Assembly: GCA_900539525.1 (NCBI GenBank)
Contig: UQCM01000008.1
Span: 1-64,000 of the forward strand
DNA from: an uncultured Blautia sp.
GTDB taxonomy: Bacteria > Bacillota > Clostridia > Lachnospirales > Lachnospiraceae
Direction: 5' to 3'
Length of the DNA stretch: 64,000 nt
This document shows positions 1 to 8,466 of the stretch, in pieces. The notes beneath the pieces were generated by a model, which had not been told where the DNA came from, made no database searches, and was given only the letters and a program-made list of their open reading frames with translations. Position numbers and translations under genes: made by a program. Position 1 is the first letter of the stretch. The number at the start of each line of letters is the position of its first letter.

Positions 1-33
1 GCTATCGGGAAAGCAGACCAGCGAAACATAAGG

Positions 34-51
34 TTATTTGGTGTGGGTTAT
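34..51. repeat. 18-bp repeat, copy 1
   Basis: The 18-bp string TTATTTGGTGTGGGTTAT occurs here and, identically, at 6282-6299 between dxr and cdsA. The rest of the first 95 bases shows no other feature. It may be part of a longer element cut by the window edge. Confidence 0.5.
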
Positions 52-95
52 ACTAGTATCAGAACCAAAGGTCATATCCTGCGAACCGCTGTGTT

Positions 96-737
96 CTACA
101 GCTTTGAGTATCCATAACTGTTCACCATTGCATCAATTGACGCTTTTTTCTGACAGAGCGGACACTTTCCGGTATCATAGGTCATATAATCCGGTACATC
201 CTTTTCTGAAAAGATCGAGTTTACTTCAATCCCTCTCGCAGACTTAATCACACTGAAAATAGACGCAATCCCCACAGTTTTTCCACCATAATACTCAATA
301 CATTCCAGAGCACGGTTCAGTGTCTTTCCTGTTGTCACATTTGCAAGCAGCAAAATGATATTCTTTCCTCTGATCATCATCTGCATGTTATCCCGGAAGA
401 TCAGCTGACCTCCAGTGTGATATTCCGGTGTGGAAACGTAAATCGTCTGATGCTGGTTCAGTGACATAATGCCTGCATTGGTCAGCTCATCGGCCAGATA
501 TGCCCCGACCACTTCACATCCATCAATACAGACGATCGTATCAACAATCGTCGTTGTCTCGTATTTTCTTGCCAGTACGGAAGCTGCCCCCCTCGCCTCA
601 CTTAATCGTGATTTTAATCCCGTCATATCCATAAAATAGTTGATATGGGAATGTGTAGTTGCAAAATGTCCTTTGATAACTCTCAAAACCACGTTACTGT
701 TCACCTTTGAATAGATTTTCACTGCCCGTTTCTCCAT
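96..737 (-). CDS. OPRT-like phosphoribosyltransferase-fold protein
   Basis: 213 residues. It resembles a group of clostridial proteins usually named orotate phosphoribosyltransferase, by overall character and by the segment LLLANVTTGKT (about 130-139), which sits where PRTases carry the PRPP-binding loop. The usual acidic pair of that loop (DD before the TTG) is replaced by Ala132-Asn133, so PRPP transferase activity is doubtful. A C-terminal CPLC pair (about 191-194) could bind metal. The start at 737 is chosen over 755 because a strong GGGAGGAAAGT ribosome-binding site precedes it. It is transcribed away from pflA and separated from it by a palindrome. Family assignment is fairly sure; function is not. 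Confidence 0.7.
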   Translation of the reverse strand: MEKRAVKIYSKVNSNVVLRVIKGHFATTHSHINYFMDMTGLKSRLSEARGAASVLARKYETTTIVDTIVCIDGCEVVGAYLADELTNAGIMSLNQHQTIYVSTPEYHTGGQLIFRDNMQMMIRGKNIILLLANVTTGKTLNRALECIEYYGGKTVGIASIFSVIKSARGIEVNSIFSEKDVPDYMTYDTGKCPLCQKKASIDAMVNSYGYSKL

Positions 738-845
738 ACTTTCCTCCCTGTACATTACATATCTGTCTTCTGCTGTTCTGAATGGTTACTTATAATTTAT
801 CTTATCACAGTTTTCCACGATTGCATAGAGAAGTTTTCGTTACTA

Positions 846-882
846 TTCACAGATATGATGCAGAATGCATCATATCTGTGAA
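846..882. repeat. Perfect 16-bp inverted repeat
   Basis: Arms at 846-861 and 867-882 (TTCACAGATATGATGC and its exact complement) flank a 5-base loop. No T-run follows on either strand, so it is not a typical intrinsic terminator. It sits next to the GTTAC...GTAAC element at 894-920 and probably belongs to the same class of dispersed palindromes. Confidence 0.65.
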
Positions 883-893
883 TCGCGTAGCGT

Positions 894-920
894 GTTACTG
901 GTCACGGAGTGAACAGTAAC
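894..920. repeat. GTTACTG/CAGTAAC palindromic element overlapping the end of pflA
   Basis: The element runs from GTTACTG to CAGTAAC with 7-bp complementary ends. On the minus strand it encodes the last PflA residues and the TAA stop at 895-897. It is related to the GTAACTGTTCAGA family found throughout the window (for example 15302, 26986 and 61327). Confidence 0.55.
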
Positions 921-1650
921 AAGTTTTCAGATAATTGCAGGCATTTCTTACCCTCTCAGGAGATGGTGGCTGTATCCCTTCCAGGGCGTATTCCATCCCG
1001 AGTTCTTTCCATTTATATGCACCCAGAGTATGATAGGGAAGCACTTCCACGTTCTCCACATTCTGCAGTGACCGGATAAATTCTCCCAGTCTGATCAGGT
1101 CACTGTCATGATCCGTGTATTCCGGTACAAGGACGTGGCGGATCCAGACTGGTTTTCTGATTTCATCCAGATAGCGTGCCATCTCCAGAATGTTTCTGTT
1201 CGTCCGTCCGGTTAATTTTCTGTGTGACTCCTCATCGATATGTTTGATATCCAGCATCACCAGATCCGTAACTCTCATGAGCTTTTGGAATTTCGAAAAG
1301 AAAGGTTCTTCCATTGTAAACGGATGACCGCTGGTATCCAGGACTGTATGGATACCAGCGTCCCTGGCTCCTCGAAACAGTTCTGTCAGAAACTCAATCT
1401 GAAGAAGGGGCTCACCGCCGGATACGGTAAGCCCTCCCTCCTTTCCCCAGTAAGCGCGGTATCTGACCGCTTTCTTTAATAATTCACCGGCGGTATACGG
1501 TGTCCCTGTCTTCTGTTCCCAGGTATCCGGGTTGTGACAGAATCTGCAGCGCATCCCGCATCCGGCAAGAAAAATCACATAACGGACACCCGGACCGTCC
1601 ACAGATCCAAAGCTTTCCAGTGAATGTACATATCCTGTCATCTCTTTCAT
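895..1650 (-). CDS. pflA: Pyruvate formate-lyase-activating enzyme
   Basis: 251-residue radical SAM enzyme that uses S-adenosylmethionine and a [4Fe-4S] cluster to place the glycyl radical on PflB. The CxxxCxxC motif is Cys31, Cys35, Cys38 (CGMRCRFC), followed by HNPDTW as in PFL activases; GGEPLLQ is the SAM-binding GGE motif. The length is normal. It starts 3 bases after the pflB stop, so the two are one operon and probably translationally coupled. The C-terminal CYCSLRDQ is encoded by a dispersed palindromic repeat (894-920), so the original C-terminus may have been slightly replaced. Cytosolic and oxygen-sensitive. Confidence 0.95.
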   Translation of the reverse strand: MKEMTGYVHSLESFGSVDGPGVRYVIFLAGCGMRCRFCHNPDTWEQKTGTPYTAGELLKKAVRYRAYWGKEGGLTVSGGEPLLQIEFLTELFRGARDAGIHTVLDTSGHPFTMEEPFFSKFQKLMRVTDLVMLDIKHIDEESHRKLTGRTNRNILEMARYLDEIRKPVWIRHVLVPEYTDHDSDLIRLGEFIRSLQNVENVEVLPYHTLGAYKWKELGMEYALEGIQPPSPERVRNACNYLKTCYCSLRDQ

Positions 1651-1653
1651 CTT

Positions 1654-3906
1654 TTACATTGCCTCATGACAGGTTCTTGAGATCACATCCAGCTGCTGTT
1701 CGCGGGTCAGATCGATAAATTTCACTGCATAGCCGGAGACACGGATGGTAAAGTTTGCATACTCCGGTTTCTCCGGGTGCTCCATGGCATCGATCAGCTT
1801 TTCTGTACCGAATACATTGACATTCAAATGATGTGCGCCCTGGCTGAAATAGCCGTCCAGCACATGTGTCAGATGATTGATACGTTCCTCCTCATTGTGT
1901 CCCAGAGCTCCGGGACTGATGGTCTGGGTATTGGAAATACCGTCCAGAGCCAGCTCGTATGGAAGCTTTGCAACTGAATTCAAAGATGCCAGCAGACCGT
2001 TTTTTTCTGCCCCGTAGGATGGATTTGCCCCCGGTGCAAGCGGCTCACCCTGCTTTCTTCCATCGGGGAGAGCCCCCGTTGCTTTTCCGTACACAACATT
2101 GGATGTGATCGTGAGGATTGAGGTCGTCGGCTCAGAATCCCTGTAGGTATGACATTTACTGAGCTTGTGCATGAATTTCTTCAGAAGCCATACCGCAAGA
2201 TCATCTGCACGGTCATCATCGTTTCCATATTTCGGAAAATCACCTTCTGTCTCAAAATCGACTGCCACACCATTCTCATCACGGATCACTCTCACCTTTG
2301 CATACCGGATCGCACTCAGGGAATCGATCACATGGGAGAATCCGGCAATACCGGTTGCGAAGGTGCGTCTCACATCCGTATCGATCAGAGCCATTTCCGC
2401 AGCCTCGTAATAATACTTATCATGCATGTAATGGATCATATTCAGGGTATCTACATACAGCTTCGCCAGCCAGTCCATCATCTGATCATACCGTTCAATC
2501 ACTTCATCATAATCCAGATATTCCGATGTGATCGGACGGTATGCAGGTCCTACCTGAACCTTTGTCTTCTCATCGACACCACCATTGATGGCATACAGCA
2601 GACATTTTGCCAGGTTGGCTCTGGCTCCAAAGAACTGGATCTCCTTTCCGGTCTGTGTAGCCGACACACAGCAGCAGATGCTGTAGTCATCGCCCCAGAC
2701 AGGACGCATCACATCGTCGTTCTCATACTGAATGGAGCTGGTGGAAACAGAGATCTTCGCAGCGTATTTTTTAAAGTTTTCAGGCAATCTCGGGGAATAA
2801 AGCACGGTCAGATTCGGTTCCGGGGAAGGTCCCATATTCTCCAGCGTGTGAAGGAAGCGGAAATCATTTTTTGTCACCATGGAACGGCCATCCTGTCCCA
2901 TGCCTGCCACCTCAAGAGTCGCCCATACGGGATCTCCGGAAAACAGCTCATTATAGGATGGAATTCTAGCAAACTTCACCATTCGGAATTTCATGACCAT
3001 ATGATCGATCAGCTCCTGTGCCTCTGACTCTGTGAGAATACCTGCCTTTAAATCTCTCTCAATATAGATATCAAGGAAGGTAGAAATACGCCCCACACTC
3101 ATGGCAGCGCCATTCTGTGTTTTGATCGCGGCCAGATATCCAAAGTACAGCCACTGAACAGCCTCTCTTGCATTCTTTGCAGGAAGCGAAATATCAAAGC
3201 CATAGACAGCTGCCATTTCTTTCATCTCCTTTAACGCACGGATCTGATCTGCCAGCTCCTCGCGAAGGCGGAAATCGGTCCCCTTCATCCCATGTCTTGC
3301 ATAGCGTTCAAAATCATACTCCTTTTTCTCAATCAGAAAATCGATACCGTACAGTGCCACACGGCGATAGTCACCTACAATACGGCCGCGTCCATAAGTA
3401 TCCGGAAGCCCTGTTATGATCTTATTATGCCTTGCCACCTTCATTTCCGGCGTATAGATATCAAACACACCCTGATTATGTGTTTTATGATACTTTGTGA
3501 AGATTTCATGAAGCTTTTCACTTGGCTGATAGCCATAGGTCGTACACGCTTTCTCTGCCATATGGATCCCACCATAGGGCATAAATGCTCTTTTCAGAGG
3601 TTTATCCGTCTGAAGTCCGACGACAGCTTCCAGTTCTTTCATACTGTCATCCAGATAGCCCGGCCCATATGCCGTAAGTCCCGACACGATTTCTGTCTCC
3701 ATATCAAGGACGCCTCCCTTTGCCCGCTCCTCCTTTTGAAGCTCCTGAAGTCTTCCCCATAACCGGTCTGTCGCCTCTGTAGCATTTTCCAGAAAGGATG
3801 CATCACCCTCATAAGGTATATAATTACACTGGATAAAATCACGGACGTCTACGGAGTTTCTCCAGTTCTTTCCTTTAAAACCACACCATTGTTCTCTTTG
3901 TACCAT
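1654..3906 (-). CDS. pflB: Formate acetyltransferase (pyruvate formate-lyase)
   Basis: 750 residues; converts pyruvate and CoA to acetyl-CoA and formate in anaerobic fermentation. The catalytic cysteines are in a Cys411-Cys412-Cys413-Val-Ser stretch; Cys412-Cys413 match the paired cysteines of characterised PFLs. The glycyl radical site is Gly725 in RVSGYAV near the C-terminus. The start at 3906 has the ribosome-binding site AAAGGAGGAGAATCT. pflA follows at once on the same strand. A promoter is proposed at 3952-3980. True PFL rather than a glycerol dehydratase or another glycyl-radical paralogue is supported by the full-length match in character and the adjacent PFL-type activase. Confidence 0.97.
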   Translation of the reverse strand: MVQREQWCGFKGKNWRNSVDVRDFIQCNYIPYEGDASFLENATEATDRLWGRLQELQKEERAKGGVLDMETEIVSGLTAYGPGYLDDSMKELEAVVGLQTDKPLKRAFMPYGGIHMAEKACTTYGYQPSEKLHEIFTKYHKTHNQGVFDIYTPEMKVARHNKIITGLPDTYGRGRIVGDYRRVALYGIDFLIEKKEYDFERYARHGMKGTDFRLREELADQIRALKEMKEMAAVYGFDISLPAKNAREAVQWLYFGYLAAIKTQNGAAMSVGRISTFLDIYIERDLKAGILTESEAQELIDHMVMKFRMVKFARIPSYNELFSGDPVWATLEVAGMGQDGRSMVTKNDFRFLHTLENMGPSPEPNLTVLYSPRLPENFKKYAAKISVSTSSIQYENDDVMRPVWGDDYSICCCVSATQTGKEIQFFGARANLAKCLLYAINGGVDEKTKVQVGPAYRPITSEYLDYDEVIERYDQMMDWLAKLYVDTLNMIHYMHDKYYYEAAEMALIDTDVRRTFATGIAGFSHVIDSLSAIRYAKVRVIRDENGVAVDFETEGDFPKYGNDDDRADDLAVWLLKKFMHKLSKCHTYRDSEPTTSILTITSNVVYGKATGALPDGRKQGEPLAPGANPSYGAEKNGLLASLNSVAKLPYELALDGISNTQTISPGALGHNEEERINHLTHVLDGYFSQGAHHLNVNVFGTEKLIDAMEHPEKPEYANFTIRVSGYAVKFIDLTREQQLDVISRTCHEAM

Positions 3907-3951
3907 AGATTCTCCTCCTTTAATTCCTACTATTTCAATTTGAACCGTTTC

Positions 3952-3980
3952 AGTATAACACCCTATGAAAATAAAAACAA
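3952..3980 (-). promoter_or_regulatory. Candidate pflB promoter
   Basis: On the minus strand, TTGTTT (3975-3980) and TATACT (3952-3957) are separated by 17 bases. The -35 box lies in the T-run of the upstream rseP terminator. Prediction by eye only. Confidence 0.5.
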
Positions 3981-4007
3981 ACCCTAAATCAAAGATTCAG
4001 GGTTTGT
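3966..4007 (-). terminator. Intrinsic terminator after rseP
   Basis: Arms ACAAACCCT at 3977-3985 and AGGGTTTGT at 3999-4007; on the minus strand a TTTTTATTTT run follows the second arm. It ends the pyrH-to-rseP cluster ahead of pflB. Confidence 0.85.
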
Positions 4008-4071
4008 ATGTGATTTTATACAATCTGTGCAAGATATTGTGTTTCCCAATCCATACGCGCTATATCTTGTG

Positions 4072-5103
4072 TCAAAAGAGCTTTCTGATATCATTGAACA
4101 TCACAACGACCATCAATGCCATCAAAAGCATCAGCCCCACAAAATGAACCATTCCCTCCTTCTCCGGATCCAGCCGTTTTCCACGGATCGCCTCCAGTAC
4201 CAGGAATACCAGACGTCCGCCATCCAGCGCCGGGAGAGGCAGAAGATTCATGACACCCAGGTTTGCTGTGAGCAGTATCGATATATTCAGCATATTCAGC
4301 CAGATATAAAAACCTCCGTCTGCAGCACTCTGTTCATAGGTATCACCGATGATCGTCACGACACCCACCGGTCCTGACATGTCATTGATTCCTACCTGAC
4401 CGGTAAAAAGCAGCTTCAGACTCTCAATCGTTGTCCAGATCCAGTATTTCACCTCATAGGCACTGTATTTGATCGTTTCCCAGGTACCGACCTTCTCTCG
4501 ATAGCTGGAGCTTGAAGAGATCCCGAAAATATATCTCCCGCTCTCACTTCTCTCCGGCGAAAGCGTCACGGTCTTCTCTTCACCCTCATGCTCATATACG
4601 ATCGTCACATCCTCGCCCTGGTGAAAGGTCACATAATTCGTGATTTCACGGCTCAGCCGGATGTTGGTGTGGTTCATTCGAAGGATCGTATCCCCCTCCT
4701 GAATGCCGGCTTCAGCAGCCGGATATCCCTCTGATACACCAAGTACCACCGGTTTATCTACCCCGATACTGCCGATCACAAAGAGTGACAGAATGAAGGC
4801 CAGGATGAAATTAAAGACCGGGCCTGCTGCTATGACCGATATCCTGGTCCATACCGATTTACTTCCAAAGGAACCTTCCTCTGTAGTCCCCTCATCCTCC
4901 CCCAGCATCATACAGGATCCTCCAAAGGGCAGAAGCTTCCAGGAATATCTGGTACCTCCCTTTACCGTGCTGAGAATGCGGGGTCCCATTCCCAGTGAAA
5001 ATTCCTCCACTGTGATTCCGCCCCTTTTTGCCAGGAGAAAATGGCCCAGCTCATGGATCAGAATAATCAGACTGAAAATAATAAGTGCTAAAATTATACT
5101 CAT
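4072..5103 (-). CDS. rseP: RIP metalloprotease RseP (site-2 protease)
   Basis: 343-residue integral membrane zinc protease of the S2P/M50 family that cuts transmembrane segments of regulatory substrates such as anti-sigma factors. It shows HELGH at residues 17-21 in the first membrane helix (zinc ligands and catalytic Glu), one PDZ domain around 110-190, and the downstream NLLPLPALDGG motif supplying the third zinc ligand. Four membrane segments are visible. It begins one base after the dxr stop, so dxr and rseP are co-transcribed, the usual clostridial arrangement. In many relatives ispG and polC follow directly; here a terminator follows and ispG-polC lie some 35 kb away. Confidence 0.93.
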   Translation of the reverse strand: MSIILALIIFSLIILIHELGHFLLAKRGGITVEEFSLGMGPRILSTVKGGTRYSWKLLPFGGSCMMLGEDEGTTEEGSFGSKSVWTRISVIAAGPVFNFILAFILSLFVIGSIGVDKPVVLGVSEGYPAAEAGIQEGDTILRMNHTNIRLSREITNYVTFHQGEDVTIVYEHEGEEKTVTLSPERSESGRYIFGISSSSSYREKVGTWETIKYSAYEVKYWIWTTIESLKLLFTGQVGINDMSGPVGVVTIIGDTYEQSAADGGFYIWLNMLNISILLTANLGVMNLLPLPALDGGRLVFLVLEAIRGKRLDPEKEGMVHFVGLMLLMALMVVVMFNDIRKLF

Positions 5104-5104
5104 G

Positions 5105-6250
5105 CTACCACCTGTTTTCTATGAATTCATAAGTCATCTGCTCTGCTGCCAAAATCTCTTCTACACCAGGATCTGCGATCACCTGATGTGCATCCATACA
5201 TGCCGTAATGATTTCATAAATTTCCAGAAAGCAAATCTGCTTATGTAAGAACTTGCTCACAGCACGTTCATTTGCCGCATTGAACACCGTCGGCATGGAT
5301 CCGCCTGCTGCTGCCGCCTGGAAGGCCAGGGGCAGTCCCTGGAAGGTATCCATATCCGGTTTTTCAAAGGTAATCTGCTTAAGCTTTCCGAAATCCAGCC
5401 GCTCACCGCCCAGAAATCTTCTTTCGGGATAATAGAGCGCATACTGGATCGGAAGCTTCATATCCGGTGTACCCAGCTGTGCGATGACAGCTCCATCTGT
5501 GAACTCCACCATGGAGTGAATGACACTCTGGGGCTGAACGACCACTTCGATCTGATCCAGCTCTGTCCCGAACAGCCACTTTGCCTCCATGACCTCCAGC
5601 CCTTTATTGACCAGTGTTGCCGAATCGATCGTGATTTTCTGTCCCATTGCCCAGTTCGGATGCTTCAGCGCATCCTCGACCTGCACCCTTTCCAGATCCT
5701 CTCTTTTCTTTCCGCGGAAAGGGCCGCCGGAAGCCGTCAGCAGCAGTCTGCTGATCTGCTTATGATCCTCTCCGTTCAGCGCCTGAAAGATAGCGCTGTG
5801 TTCGCTGTCCACCGGAAGGATACGCACCTTATGCTTCTTTGCCAGCGGCATGATGATATGTCCTGCCGTCACCAGCGTTTCTTTATTTGCCAGTGCGATA
5901 TCCTTTCCTGCCTCAATCGCTGCAATCGTAGGACGGATGCCGATCATCCCGACGATTGCCGTTACCAGAATGTCTGTTTCCGGCATAGTGGAAATCTCGA
6001 TCAGTCCCTCCATGCCGCTGACAATCTTTACATCCAGGTCGCGTACGCGCTCCCTCAGATCCCCGGCCGCCTCTTCACTCCAGAGTGCCGCCAGCTTTGG
6101 ACGGAATTTCCGTATCTGCTGCTCCAGCATGGTGACATTCCCGCCTGCTGCCAGAGCTGCAACCTTTAAATCTTCGTTTGCCTCCACGACCTCCAGTGTC
6201 TGTGTGCCAATGGATCCGGTGGAGCCAAGAATCGCTATCGTTTTACTCAT
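5105..6250 (-). CDS. dxr: 1-deoxy-D-xylulose 5-phosphate reductoisomerase
   Basis: 381 residues; second step of the MEP isoprenoid pathway, converting DXP to MEP with NADPH. The N-terminal ILGSTGSIGTQTL is the NADPH-binding loop; SEHSAIFQAL and LTASGGPFRG are conserved active-site segments, and LEVMEAKWLF lies in the metal/substrate region. Length is normal. The start at 6250 has only a modest ribosome-binding site (GAAGG), but the GSTGSIG loop at the usual distance supports it. It sits between cdsA and rseP in a membrane-biogenesis cluster; the later MEP enzyme gene ispG is also in the window. Confidence 0.95.
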   Translation of the reverse strand: MSKTIAILGSTGSIGTQTLEVVEANEDLKVAALAAGGNVTMLEQQIRKFRPKLAALWSEEAAGDLRERVRDLDVKIVSGMEGLIEISTMPETDILVTAIVGMIGIRPTIAAIEAGKDIALANKETLVTAGHIIMPLAKKHKVRILPVDSEHSAIFQALNGEDHKQISRLLLTASGGPFRGKKREDLERVQVEDALKHPNWAMGQKITIDSATLVNKGLEVMEAKWLFGTELDQIEVVVQPQSVIHSMVEFTDGAVIAQLGTPDMKLPIQYALYYPERRFLGGERLDFGKLKQITFEKPDMDTFQGLPLAFQAAAAGGSMPTVFNAANERAVSKFLHKQICFLEIYEIITACMDAHQVIADPGVEEILAAEQMTYEFIENRW

Positions 6251-6281
6251 ATCTTATACCAGCCTTCATTATACATTAAGA

Positions 6282-6299
6282 TTATTTGGTGTGGGTTAT
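6282..6299. repeat. 18-bp repeat, copy 2
   Basis: Exact copy of the 18-mer at 34-51, in the same orientation, lying immediately downstream of the cdsA stop and upstream of dxr. Confidence 0.5.
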
Positions 6300-6300
6300 G

Positions 6301-7110
6301 CTACCGGATCAAAAACAGTGACAGGTAATAAATCACCGGGGCTGTAAAAATCACACTGTCAAACCGGTCAAGGATCCCTCCATGCCCGGGTATCAGCTTG
6401 CCGTAATCCTTGATATCATGATTTCTCTTGATCGCCGATGCTGCCAGGTCACCTACCATGGAGATCAGGGCACCTGCCGCACAGATAACAGCAAATTCTA
6501 CGATATGACTGCCGCTCTGCATATATCTGGCTGTAACAGCCGCATAGACAGCACCCAGGATCGCCGCACCTGCCACACCTCCGACGGCTCCCTCCACCGA
6601 TTTCTTCGGGCTGAGCTTCGGCGACATCTTATGCTTTCCGACCAACATCCCGACACAGTAGGCACAGGTATCGCATCCCCAGGAACACAAAAAAATCAGC
6701 CACACCAGAAAGGCTCCATGCGGAAGGTTTCTGGTCTGATAAATGTAAGACAGCATCACTGCCACATAGAGCACTCCAAAAAAAGCTGCCATCACTTGTT
6801 CTGAGTGGTATTTCGGATACGTGAAAACATAAACAAACATCAGTGCCACAAGGATCAGGATGACATCCATCATAATATATGCATCCAGACCGGCATTTAA
6901 CAGGAAATAATAAGAAATCACACCCAGATATCCGACAGCACTCAGTAAAGAGATCCCCTCCTTCTCCACCTGAACCGCCCGGTACAGCTCATGAACACCG
7001 ATCAGGGAGATGATCAGCAGCGCCCCGAACAATATATATCCGCCATTTATCATCGTCAGAAGAGCAATGGCTACCAATGCGATGCCGCTTAACAGTCTCG
7101 TCCGAAACAT
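6301..7110 (-). CDS. cdsA: Phosphatidate cytidylyltransferase
   Basis: 269-residue polytopic membrane enzyme making CDP-diacylglycerol from phosphatidate and CTP, the branch point of phospholipid synthesis. About eight hydrophobic segments are visible. The C-terminal family signature is clear: SPKKSVEGAVGG followed by GDLAASAIKRNHDIKDYG and IPGHGGILDRFDS, with conserved Lys and Asp residues. The start ATG overlaps the uppS stop by one base (TAATG), so translation is coupled. Confidence 0.94.
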   Translation of the reverse strand: MFRTRLLSGIALVAIALLTMINGGYILFGALLIISLIGVHELYRAVQVEKEGISLLSAVGYLGVISYYFLLNAGLDAYIMMDVILILVALMFVYVFTYPKYHSEQVMAAFFGVLYVAVMLSYIYQTRNLPHGAFLVWLIFLCSWGCDTCAYCVGMLVGKHKMSPKLSPKKSVEGAVGGVAGAAILGAVYAAVTARYMQSGSHIVEFAVICAAGALISMVGDLAASAIKRNHDIKDYGKLIPGHGGILDRFDSVIFTAPVIYYLSLFLIR

Positions 7111-7820
7111 TAAGATTCCTCCTTTACACCGCCGTATCTGCGGTCCCGGCCATTGTACTTTTCAATCGCTTTTAACAGCTCCTCCTTTGAAAATGCCGGC
7201 CACGGGACATCCGTAAAATAGAATTCCGTATAGGCGAGCTGCCAGAGCAGATAGTTCGACAGGCGCTGTTCCCCGCTGGTCCGGATCAGAAGATCCGGAT
7301 CCGGCACTTCTCTGGTATCCAGATAACCGGACAGAAGCTCCTCATCAATCCTTTCCGGATCCACACTGCCATCCACACAGTCCTTTGCCAGCTTTCTTAC
7401 GGCACGGACAATTTCGTCCCGGCTTCCATAATTGATCGCAATCTGAAAATTCAGTCCTGTGTTATCCTTTGAGCTTTCCACCAGCTCCTTCAGGCTCTTC
7501 TGCAGATCCTCTGCCAGTGCCGTCGGATCTCCCAGCAGGCGTACCTTCATGTTATTCTTCTGTGCCGTGCTTTTGCAGGTCTTCGTATAGCTTCGGAACA
7601 GCTTCATCAGCCCGTCCACTTCCTCCTTCGAGCGTTTCCAGTTCTCTGTGGAAAACAGATAAACCGTCAGATATTTGATTCCAATATCATACGCATCCTT
7701 ACAGATGACCTCCAGATTCTTCGCCCCTCTGGCATGACCGTAATTTCTCGGCATCCCCTTGCTCTTTGCCCAACGTCCGTTTCCATCCAGTATAATCGCA
7801 ACATGCTGTGGAATTACCAT
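7110..7820 (-). CDS. uppS: Isoprenyl (undecaprenyl) diphosphate synthase
   Basis: 236-residue cis-prenyltransferase that extends farnesyl diphosphate to the C55 carrier for cell-wall synthesis. Asp12 in ILDGNGRWA is the catalytic, magnesium-binding Asp; YGHARGAKN, STENW, RTSGEQRLSNYLLWQ and EFYF are the conserved substrate-site motifs. The start at 7820 is preferred over 7856 because GAGGAGGAGAAGC stands just upstream. It follows frr after a 64-base gap that contains a GC-rich hairpin with a short T-run. Confidence 0.95.
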   Translation of the reverse strand: MVIPQHVAIILDGNGRWAKSKGMPRNYGHARGAKNLEVICKDAYDIGIKYLTVYLFSTENWKRSKEEVDGLMKLFRSYTKTCKSTAQKNNMKVRLLGDPTALAEDLQKSLKELVESSKDNTGLNFQIAINYGSRDEIVRAVRKLAKDCVDGSVDPERIDEELLSGYLDTREVPDPDLLIRTSGEQRLSNYLLWQLAYTEFYFTDVPWPAFSKEELLKAIEKYNGRDRRYGGVKEES

Positions 7821-7854
7821 GCTTCTCCTCCTCTCTATACCTGTCAATCGCCAC

Positions 7855-7881
7855 AAAAGGGGGCTGTCCTAGCCCCCTTTT
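7855..7881 (-). terminator. Hairpin with T-run between frr and uppS
   Basis: Arms AAAAGGGGGCT (7855-7865) and AGCCCCCTTTT (7871-7881) are perfectly complementary around a 5-base loop, 4 bases after the frr stop. On the minus strand the second arm ends in TTTT, so it may act as a partial, in-operon terminator. Confidence 0.65.
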
Positions 7882-7884
7882 CAC

Positions 7885-8439
7885 TTAAACCTTTAAGATT
7901 TCCTTTGATTTCTCTTCCACTGCCTTATCAATCTCTTTGATATATTTATCCGTCATCTTCTGAATCTTTTCTTCCAGCTCTTTGATCTCATCCTCAGAAA
8001 CATCCGAACTCTTGGAAAGCTTCTTGAAAGAATCGTTGGCATCTCTGCGGATATTGCGGATCGCCACTTTTGCTCCCTCGCCCTTTTTCTTTACATCCTT
8101 TACGAGCTGCTTTCTGCGCTCCTCCGTAAGCTCCGGGAATACCAGGCGGATGATCTTTCCGTCATTGGAGGGGTTGATTCCCAGATCCGATGTCAGGATC
8201 GCTTTCTCGATCGCCTTGATCAGAGAACCATCCCACGGCTGGATCTGAATCATGCGTGCTTCCGGGACTGTGATATTTCCCACCTGCTGCAGCGGGGTCG
8301 GCACACCGTAGTAATCTACCGTGATCTTGTCCAGTACATGTGGATTGGCTCTTCCTGCACGGATCGATCCAAATTCTGATAAGAGATTATCATAAGATTT
8401 TGTCATTTTTGTGTCATATACCTGAAGTCTTTCATCCAT
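7885..8439 (-). CDS. frr: Ribosome recycling factor
   Basis: 184 residues, the usual length. With EF-G it splits the post-termination ribosome. Conserved features are the N-terminal IRAGRANP segment, the YYGVPTPLQQVGNI domain II region, and the basic C-terminal helix (KELEEKIQKMTDKYIKEI). The ribosome-binding site TCAGGAGGAAAAGAAC fixes the start. It lies 27 bases after pyrH, the widely conserved pairing. Confidence 0.96.
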   Translation of the reverse strand: MDERLQVYDTKMTKSYDNLLSEFGSIRAGRANPHVLDKITVDYYGVPTPLQQVGNITVPEARMIQIQPWDGSLIKAIEKAILTSDLGINPSNDGKIIRLVFPELTEERRKQLVKDVKKKGEGAKVAIRNIRRDANDSFKKLSKSSDVSEDEIKELEEKIQKMTDKYIKEIDKAVEEKSKEILKV

Positions 8440-8466
8440 GTTCTTTTCCTCCTGAACTGCCTTTTT

